A stretch of 11,553 nt of DNA. Origin: Desulfobacteraceae bacterium. GTDB lineage: Bacteria > Desulfobacterota > Desulfobacteria > Desulfobacterales > SURF-15. Numbering within the stretch: the stretch's first letter is position 1; each line of letters opens with the position of its first letter. The position numbers and the translations under genes are program-made. The notes beneath the pieces are model-generated. The model saw only the letters and a list, made by a program, of their open reading frames with translations, was not told where the DNA came from and did not search any database. Below, piece by piece: positions 7,493-11,553 of this stretch. The stretch is taken from NCBI GenBank assembly GCA_003599475.1, contig QZKK01000102.1, positions 1 through 11,553 of the forward strand, given 5' to 3'.

Positions 7493-7523
7493 AGACGGAC
7501 TTCCGGGTCCGTCTTTTTATTTT
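7493..7523 (+). terminator. Rho-independent terminator of the tRNA-Ala gene
   Basis: AGACGGAC (7493-7500) pairs perfectly with GTCCGTCT (7507-7514) around the loop TTCCGG, and TTTTATTTT follows at once. It begins 19 bases after the tRNA. Read in the opposite direction there is no T-run of note, so it serves the plus strand. Confidence 0.88.
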
Positions 7524-7584
7524 CTGAGGTGCCAGGATGCGCCTGGGGTGTGGATCAAATCAGCCGAGTCTCCGGCTCGCTTTT

Positions 7585-9243
7585 TCATGCGCTTATCGGG
7601 AAATAATCCTGTGTTCGGTCGAGCGATCTCCAGAAATCCGCGTCGGTCTGCAGCAGTCGAACGACTTCCAGGGCAAAGGATCGATACAACGCACCGCCTT
7701 CAAATCCCGGCCGACCGGCCGGCAAGAGATCCCCTACGTTATCCATTCCGTAGGCGCACAGCCAGTATAGATGATGGTGATAGAACGGCAGGGTCATCAG
7801 ATCGAGTGCATTGAAGACCTGAATACAGGAACATTCAACCTGCTCTTGGGCCAGGGACAGCCGATTTTTGCTGGCATCGATCATCAGGATCGGAATCTGC
7901 TGCGAGGCATTCCCTGCCTGATCGAATCTCACATCGGCGAGCGCATATAACGCGACGAATTTGTCCCGCTGAGATGCTGCAGATACGTAGTCCTCGGGAT
8001 GCTGGCTGTCCTCCGGATTCGGTGCCGAGGAGACCTTGAAACGCGTGAGGATGATCTTCGCGAGCTTAAAATCCTCGCCCTCCCGCAACTGCCGCATCCG
8101 CATGTAGATTTCATCGATAGAAGAACAGGACGACAGCCTGCTTTCCAGTTCGATCTCAAGCACCGGGTACCCTTTCGCTGCAAGAAGCTCTCTCATTTCC
8201 CTTTCCATGGGTGGGTACAGCCCCCCCATGCGCAGGTTCTGATATACGATGACCTGCCCGGCAGCGCTGGAGCGGATTTCTTCAATAATACGGGAGATCA
8301 CGCGTTTGATGGGGCGGAGCGTGATCTTGGCAAAGAACGGACAATGGGCCTCTCTCAGGAGAAATTCCCTGCGAGCCAACAGATCGTTTCCGGCTTCGCT
8401 CATCATCACAAGCACGATTTCTTTCAATACCGGATCTGGACAGCCGAAAAAGAGCCGTTCGATGAGACCCAGGAATTCATCCAGCCCCCGGCGCACCAGG
8501 AAACGTCTCATCTTGGCCACAACCGGGGCGACCATACAGGATACCTCGTAATTCTCCCCGGATCCGTTTTTTTTTAAAAGAATCTCCATTCTCTCGATAT
8601 CGCATTCGATTTCTTTTCGGTCAGCCCGGCTGCCGCCCTTACCACAGTTGCGGGGAAGGGCATCGAGCTCGTTGTAGAGGTTTTCAGAGCCGGGTTTTCG
8701 CTCCCTTACGGGATCTAAAAACTTTGCTGCCGTCAAATTCCCGTTTGCGTTTCTGACAACATTTGAAACGGCTGCAAGCAGTGCGGGCAGGGCCGCGGCC
8801 ACCGGCTCCGAAAGCTCCATGGACCAGCACATCCGAGCCGGTTCAACCCCGAATACCAGCACCTCCGGGCGATCGCTGCGCCCCGCAAGCGTCAACACCC
8901 GCGAAAGATCGAATCCGTGCAGGGAGGCAATCGTTTGCGGCCGCCGGCAATGATTCAACGGAATGCGATACACCGTGCCGGGTGCACGGCCGGCTTTCAT
9001 GGCATCCATTACAATGACTCGATCCGCTTTCTCAAGGGCTGGAAGCGCATCGAGAAGGGCCGTACCGATGGCCAATACTTCCGTTTCCTTGGGGAGCCTG
9101 CTTTCATCGATGAGTGCAAGCGCCGCGTGGACCCCGACCCCTTCATCACCCAGCAGCAAATTGCCGATCCCCAAAATAACCGTCTTCAATCTCTGCTCCG
9201 ATATGGAAGGCTTTCTGCCGCTGCCGGATGGATTTTTTCCCAT
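7585..9243 (-). CDS. [NiFe] hydrogenase maturation endopeptidase (M52) fused to a large unrecognised domain
   Basis: Residues here are numbered from the ATG at 9243 (552 residues). About 20-163 are a HybD/HyaD-type peptidase: VILGIGNLLLGDEGVGV with nickel-sensing Glu34, Asp80 in VIVMDA, and His109 in SLHGFDL. Their spacing (46 and 29) is close to that of HybD Glu16/Asp62/His93. Such enzymes cut the C-terminal tail off the hydrogenase large subunit once nickel is in place, in the cytoplasm. The normal family length is about 150-170 residues. Here the frame continues, without a stop, through a hydrophilic linker (165-235) into about 320 residues I do not recognise. That part has scattered Cys, a GQVIVYQNLRMGGLYPPMERE segment (about 329-349) and an HHH-LYWLCAYG stretch near 489-499. 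The gene lies 75 bp after the large-subunit stop, the usual place for this protease. Start is uncertain: a TTG at 9270 would add nine residues, and neither has a strong ribosome site. The peptidase part is secure; the C-terminal function is unknown. Confidence 0.85.
   Translation of the reverse strand: MGKNPSGSGRKPSISEQRLKTVILGIGNLLLGDEGVGVHAALALIDESRLPKETEVLAIGTALLDALPALEKADRVIVMDAMKAGRAPGTVYRIPLNHCRRPQTIASLHGFDLSRVLTLAGRSDRPEVLVFGVEPARMCWSMELSEPVAAALPALLAAVSNVVRNANGNLTAAKFLDPVRERKPGSENLYNELDALPRNCGKGGSRADRKEIECDIERMEILLKKNGSGENYEVSCMVAPVVAKMRRFLVRRGLDEFLGLIERLFFGCPDPVLKEIVLVMMSEAGNDLLARREFLLREAHCPFFAKITLRPIKRVISRIIEEIRSSAAGQVIVYQNLRMGGLYPPMEREMRELLAAKGYPVLEIELESRLSSCSSIDEIYMRMRQLREGEDFKLAKIILTRFKVSSAPNPEDSQHPEDYVSAASQRDKFVALYALADVRFDQAGNASQQIPILMIDASKNRLSLAQEQVECSCIQVFNALDLMTLPFYHHHLYWLCAYGMDNVGDLLPAGRPGFEGGALYRSFALEVVRLLQTDADFWRSLDRTQDYFPISA
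8535..8547 (-). promoter_or_regulatory. Internal ribosome site and ATG at the fusion junction
   Basis: On the minus strand GAGGT (8547-8543) stands 7 bases before an in-frame ATG (8535-8533) that would begin MVAPVVAKMRRFLVRR. This is a better ribosome site than either candidate at the gene's own 5' end. It could start a separate C-terminal protein from the same frame. It might also be coincidence. Confidence 0.35.
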
Positions 9244-9318
9244 GAGATACCGCCCACCGGCAAACGGCAAAAGGAGCTTCTTTCAGCATCTGAAAGAGGG
9301 CAATCCAAATGGGGAACC

Positions 9319-10734
9319 TCATCGGCCGATGCGGCCGGATTGATAGATCACCTCCGGTTCGCCCTTGGGGCTCATCACATGTACCGCACATGACAGGCAC
9401 GGATCGAAGGAGTGGATGACGCGCAGCACTTCGATGGGTTGGCTCGAATCCCGGACCGGGGTTCCCAGCAACGCCTTTTCCATGGGACCCATTTCCCCGA
9501 GTCCGTCTCGCGGCGAGGCGTTCCAGCAGGTGGGGGTGATGATCTGATAGTGTGAAATATTGCCGCCGTCGATCCTCACCCAATGTCCGAGTGCACCCCG
9601 AGGGGCTTCGGTCAGGCCGACTCCCGTGCCTGCATTGGGGATCCGGTTGGAGTTGAAAACCGGTTGCCCGGGAGCGAGCGCATCCAGCCAGCCGTTCATC
9701 GCATCGGCGATCTTCTGGGCTTCATACGCGCGCGCCAGATGGCGGTCCATAACCGAGATGCCGCTTCGATAGTCTCCGTTTACCCACATTCTTGCCAATG
9801 GGCCGACCTCGACCGGGCGGCCGTTGTAACGAGGCGCCTTGAGCCATGAATAAGCTTCTGTTTTGGAGAGGGGATCGACCGGCTCGGTCACTCCGGAAGC
9901 GGGGGGGAGATCGCCTGATGCAGCATACCAGGAATACTGCACGGCCTCTGTAATCTGTTCGGGTGAAAGATCGCTGTTCTCGGCTGTACCGGTATCCACA
10001 TACCCCCCCTTCAGCAGCTTCACATCCGCTGCGCCGTCCAGATCAAAGACCCCGTAAGCTAAGAATCGCTGGTATCCTTTTCCGATATTCAAATAAGGAT
10101 CATAGGTATTGACCACGGTATGAACATCCGGAAGATAGGACGATTCAATAAAACTTCTAAGCCAGTTCAAATGGCTGCGAAACTCGGAGATTCGCTCAGG
10201 GGTTGGAACTCCGGTAAACCCGCCGGGAATGTAGGCATGGGGGGCGGGATTCCGGCCGCCGAAGATCGCCCCCATTTCATGGGCGCGCCGGCGTGCTTCG
10301 AGTGCCGCAATCAGATTGACGGTCACATCCGAACTGATATCTGCATCCCATGCAGGCGTCCAGGGGGAGGAGGCGGGCATCTGCACGTAGTCGGGAGCCG
10401 CCAAAAGATAAAAATGGAGAATATGGGACTGGATGAAGTTTGATCCTAAAACCAGATTGCGGAGCAGCCGGGCATTTGCAGGCGGGTTTACGCCCGCTGC
10501 AGCATCGAGAGCCATTGCGGAAGCCATCGTATGAGAAACCGGGCATACCCCGCAGATCCGTGCCGTGATCACGGGTGCATCCCAGGGATTGCGGCCCTGC
10601 AGCAGGGTCTCGAAGCCGCGGAAAAGGGTTCCCGCGCATCTTGCATCGACCACGACCCCTCCTTCGATGCTGACCTCGACTTTCATATGTCCCTCGATTC
10701 GAGTAACCGGATCTATGATTCTTATTGTCGCCAT
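9319..10734 (-). CDS. [NiFe] hydrogenase large (catalytic) subunit
   Basis: A 471-residue large subunit that carries the Ni-Fe(CN)2CO site for H2 oxidation or production. Active-site motifs are complete: RIEGH (12-16), L1 RICGVCPVSH (59-68; Cys61 and Cys64) and L2 DPCLSCAVH (444-452; Cys446 and Cys449). All four nickel ligands are Cys, with no TGA at these places, so it is [NiFe] and not [NiFeSe]. After His452 comes a 19-residue tail (begins VMSPKGEPEV), the expected target of the maturation protease encoded next. At 471 residues it is shorter than classic periplasmic large subunits of about 550. AGGAGG five bases before the ATG at 10734 fixes the start. It follows the small subunit by 74 bp and has no signal peptide of its own, so it would travel with the small subunit through Tat. 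It looks like group 1, but I cannot fix the subgroup. Confidence 0.95.
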   Translation of the reverse strand: MATIRIIDPVTRIEGHMKVEVSIEGGVVVDARCAGTLFRGFETLLQGRNPWDAPVITARICGVCPVSHTMASAMALDAAAGVNPPANARLLRNLVLGSNFIQSHILHFYLLAAPDYVQMPASSPWTPAWDADISSDVTVNLIAALEARRRAHEMGAIFGGRNPAPHAYIPGGFTGVPTPERISEFRSHLNWLRSFIESSYLPDVHTVVNTYDPYLNIGKGYQRFLAYGVFDLDGAADVKLLKGGYVDTGTAENSDLSPEQITEAVQYSWYAASGDLPPASGVTEPVDPLSKTEAYSWLKAPRYNGRPVEVGPLARMWVNGDYRSGISVMDRHLARAYEAQKIADAMNGWLDALAPGQPVFNSNRIPNAGTGVGLTEAPRGALGHWVRIDGGNISHYQIITPTCWNASPRDGLGEMGPMEKALLGTPVRDSSQPIEVLRVIHSFDPCLSCAVHVMSPKGEPEVIYQSGRIGR

Positions 10735-10808
10735 TTAATCCTCCTGAAGGCTTGTTTTTCAGATTCTTGCGTAGATGAATATTCCGGCAGCATCGGTTGA
10801 AAATGCGA

Positions 10809-11553
10809 TTAGTCCCGCTCGCGCCGGTTTCGCCTGCGCTCGTCGTCTTCATCGTCATCCTCATCGCGCCGATGATCATCATCGTCACCGCTCCTGACCG
10901 GGTCCCCGATCTGTATGCCTCGATAAAACGGGGAAAACGAGTCCGGAAACCCGCTTTCGGTGCATCCCAGACAAATGGCATTGGCACCGATACACCAATT
11001 GGTCCCGCTGTTCCATTTCCGGCTGGGGCAATCTCCCCGGGTTCTGGGGCCTTTGCATCCAAGCCTCTCCAGGCAGTCTCCTTCCACCCCGAAGGCTTGC
11101 GCGGTTCTTCTTTCCCGTCTCGGACAGCGATGGTGAATGTTTCCGCTGAAAAGATCGCTCGGCCGCCGGGAGGAATCCAGACGAGGAACATTTCCGCTCA
11201 ATAGCTGTGCCACTGTCCAGACCACCCAGTCCGGATGGGTCGGACACCCCGGGATATTGATGGTAGCCCTGCCGGTTGCTGCAGCGAGACTCTCGATCCG
11301 GGTGGGATTGGGTCCGCCGGCCGGAATCCCTCCGAAGCTGGCGCAGGTGCCGATACTCAGCACGTGGGCGGCATCACGGGCAAGTGTTTGCACGGCTTCG
11401 AGGGCGGTTACCTCGTTATTGTTCCGGTCGGTCCAAAGATAGCAGGTGCGCCCGCCGAATTCGGTCGGGACGCCCCCGTCGACAGCCAGGACATACCCGC
11501 CGTCGTTAACGGCGCTTTCGATTTGCGCCACCGCCTGATCACCGGCAGCTCCC
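10809..11553 (-). CDS. [NiFe] hydrogenase small subunit, 5' end beyond window
   Basis: The iron-sulfur subunit that passes electrons from the NiFe site. The frame is open to the right edge (reads G-A-A-G-D-Q-A before the first in-window GTG at 11531), so the true start, Tat signal and first two proximal-cluster Cys are not visible. Numbered from that GTG: proximal ligands Cys63 (GTCASFGG) and Cys96 (GCPTHPDW); distal ligands His133, Cys136, Cys153 and Cys159; medial ligands Cys168, Cys187 and Cys190. Cys180 (NWCIGANAICLGC) stands where the D. gigas-type enzyme has a proline. After SFSPFYRGIQIGDPVRSG the protein ends in 25 residues, nearly all Asp, Glu or Arg, with no membrane helix. It is the first of three same-strand genes (small, large, protease). 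The promoter lies outside. Identity is certain; the subgroup is not. Confidence 0.93.
   Translation of the reverse strand, partial: GAAGDQAVAQIESAVNDGGYVLAVDGGVPTEFGGRTCYLWTDRNNNEVTALEAVQTLARDAAHVLSIGTCASFGGIPAGGPNPTRIESLAAATGRATINIPGCPTHPDWVVWTVAQLLSGNVPRLDSSRRPSDLFSGNIHHRCPRRERRTAQAFGVEGDCLERLGCKGPRTRGDCPSRKWNSGTNWCIGANAICLGCTESGFPDSFSPFYRGIQIGDPVRSGDDDDHRRDEDDDEDDERRRNRRERD

Noticed and set aside
7561..7586. Second terminator at the end of the hydrogenase operon
   Set aside because: AGCCG-AGTCTC-CGGCT is only five pairs. Its T-run is on the plus strand, the wrong direction for the hydrogenase genes, and the tRNA already has a strong terminator.
7999..8577. 192-codon plus-strand frame opposite the protease fusion
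   Set aside because: It is antisense and has no recognisable content. I considered it because the fused domain itself is unrecognised, but the minus frame is far longer and continuous with a real protease.
9244..9270. TTG at 9270 as the start of the protease gene
   Set aside because: It is possible, but TTG is rare as a start, no clear ribosome site precedes it, and the nine extra residues are outside the protease fold. The ATG at 9243 is preferred with modest confidence.
9390..9400. Selenocysteine in the large subunit L2 motif
   Set aside because: Both positions in DPCLSCAVH read as ordinary Cys codons and no in-frame TGA is present, so this is not a [NiFeSe] enzyme.
10809..10900. Frameshift creating the charged tail of the small subunit
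   Set aside because: Reading the other minus frames past FSPFY gave no membrane helix or family-like ending, so no evidence of a broken gene. The tail is kept as real, pending read support.
10277..11191. 304-codon minus-strand open frame spanning the small/large subunit junction
   Set aside because: It overlaps the 3' half of the small subunit and the 5' part of the large subunit in another frame. Both of those have intact metal-binding motifs, while this frame has none.

Overview
The window looks like chromosomal DNA of a Gram-negative anaerobe, most plausibly a sulfate- or metal-reducing Desulfobacterota (old Deltaproteobacteria). The reasons are System II (ResB/CcsA) cytochrome c maturation, a group 1-type periplasmic [NiFe] hydrogenase, a SurA/PpiD-type foldase and moderate GC. 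This placement is inferred from gene content and general protein character; nothing was searched. No CRISPR array, insertion sequence, integrase or phage gene was seen.

Layout. (1) 1-2034, minus: resB followed 39 bp later by ccsA, which runs off the left edge. They form a two-gene cytochrome c synthase operon with a good sigma70-type promoter at 2066-2094, which places the resB start at 2034. (2) 2141-4231, plus: a divergent UvrD/Rep-type (SF1A) helicase with all its motifs. (3) 4232-4341: a short spacer with four copies of a GTTCAG unit and an AAATCTAA repeat. (4) 7163-4342, minus: a probable operon of a small four-cysteine zinc-ribbon protein, a PpiD-like periplasmic peptidyl-prolyl isomerase, and an AMMECR1-domain protein whose GTG start lies inside the 3' end of the isomerase gene. 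A near-consensus promoter (TTGACA-17-TAAAAT) at 7267-7295 drives it, and a bulged hairpin sits between its first two genes. (5) 7351-7523, plus: promoter, tRNA-Ala(GGC) and a rho-independent terminator. (6) 11553-7585, minus: hydrogenase small subunit (5' end beyond the right edge), large subunit, then one long frame joining an M52-family hydrogenase maturation endopeptidase to about 320-390 residues of unrecognised sequence.

How they work together. The hydrogenase subunits would oxidise H2 in the periplasm. The endopeptidase would remove the 19-residue C-terminal tail of the large subunit after nickel insertion. ResB/CcsA attach haem to periplasmic c-type cytochromes, which are the usual electron acceptors of such hydrogenases in this kind of organism, although the two loci are separate here. 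The PpiD-like foldase would help fold exported proteins.

Most of the window is ordinary housekeeping sequence. The part worth following up is the hydrogenase cluster: the protease fused to an unrecognised domain, a nine-adenine run and an internal Shine-Dalgarno/ATG at the fusion junction, an Asp/Arg tail on the small subunit where a membrane anchor often sits, and a fourth cysteine at the medial cluster. I do not see a clearly new multi-gene system.
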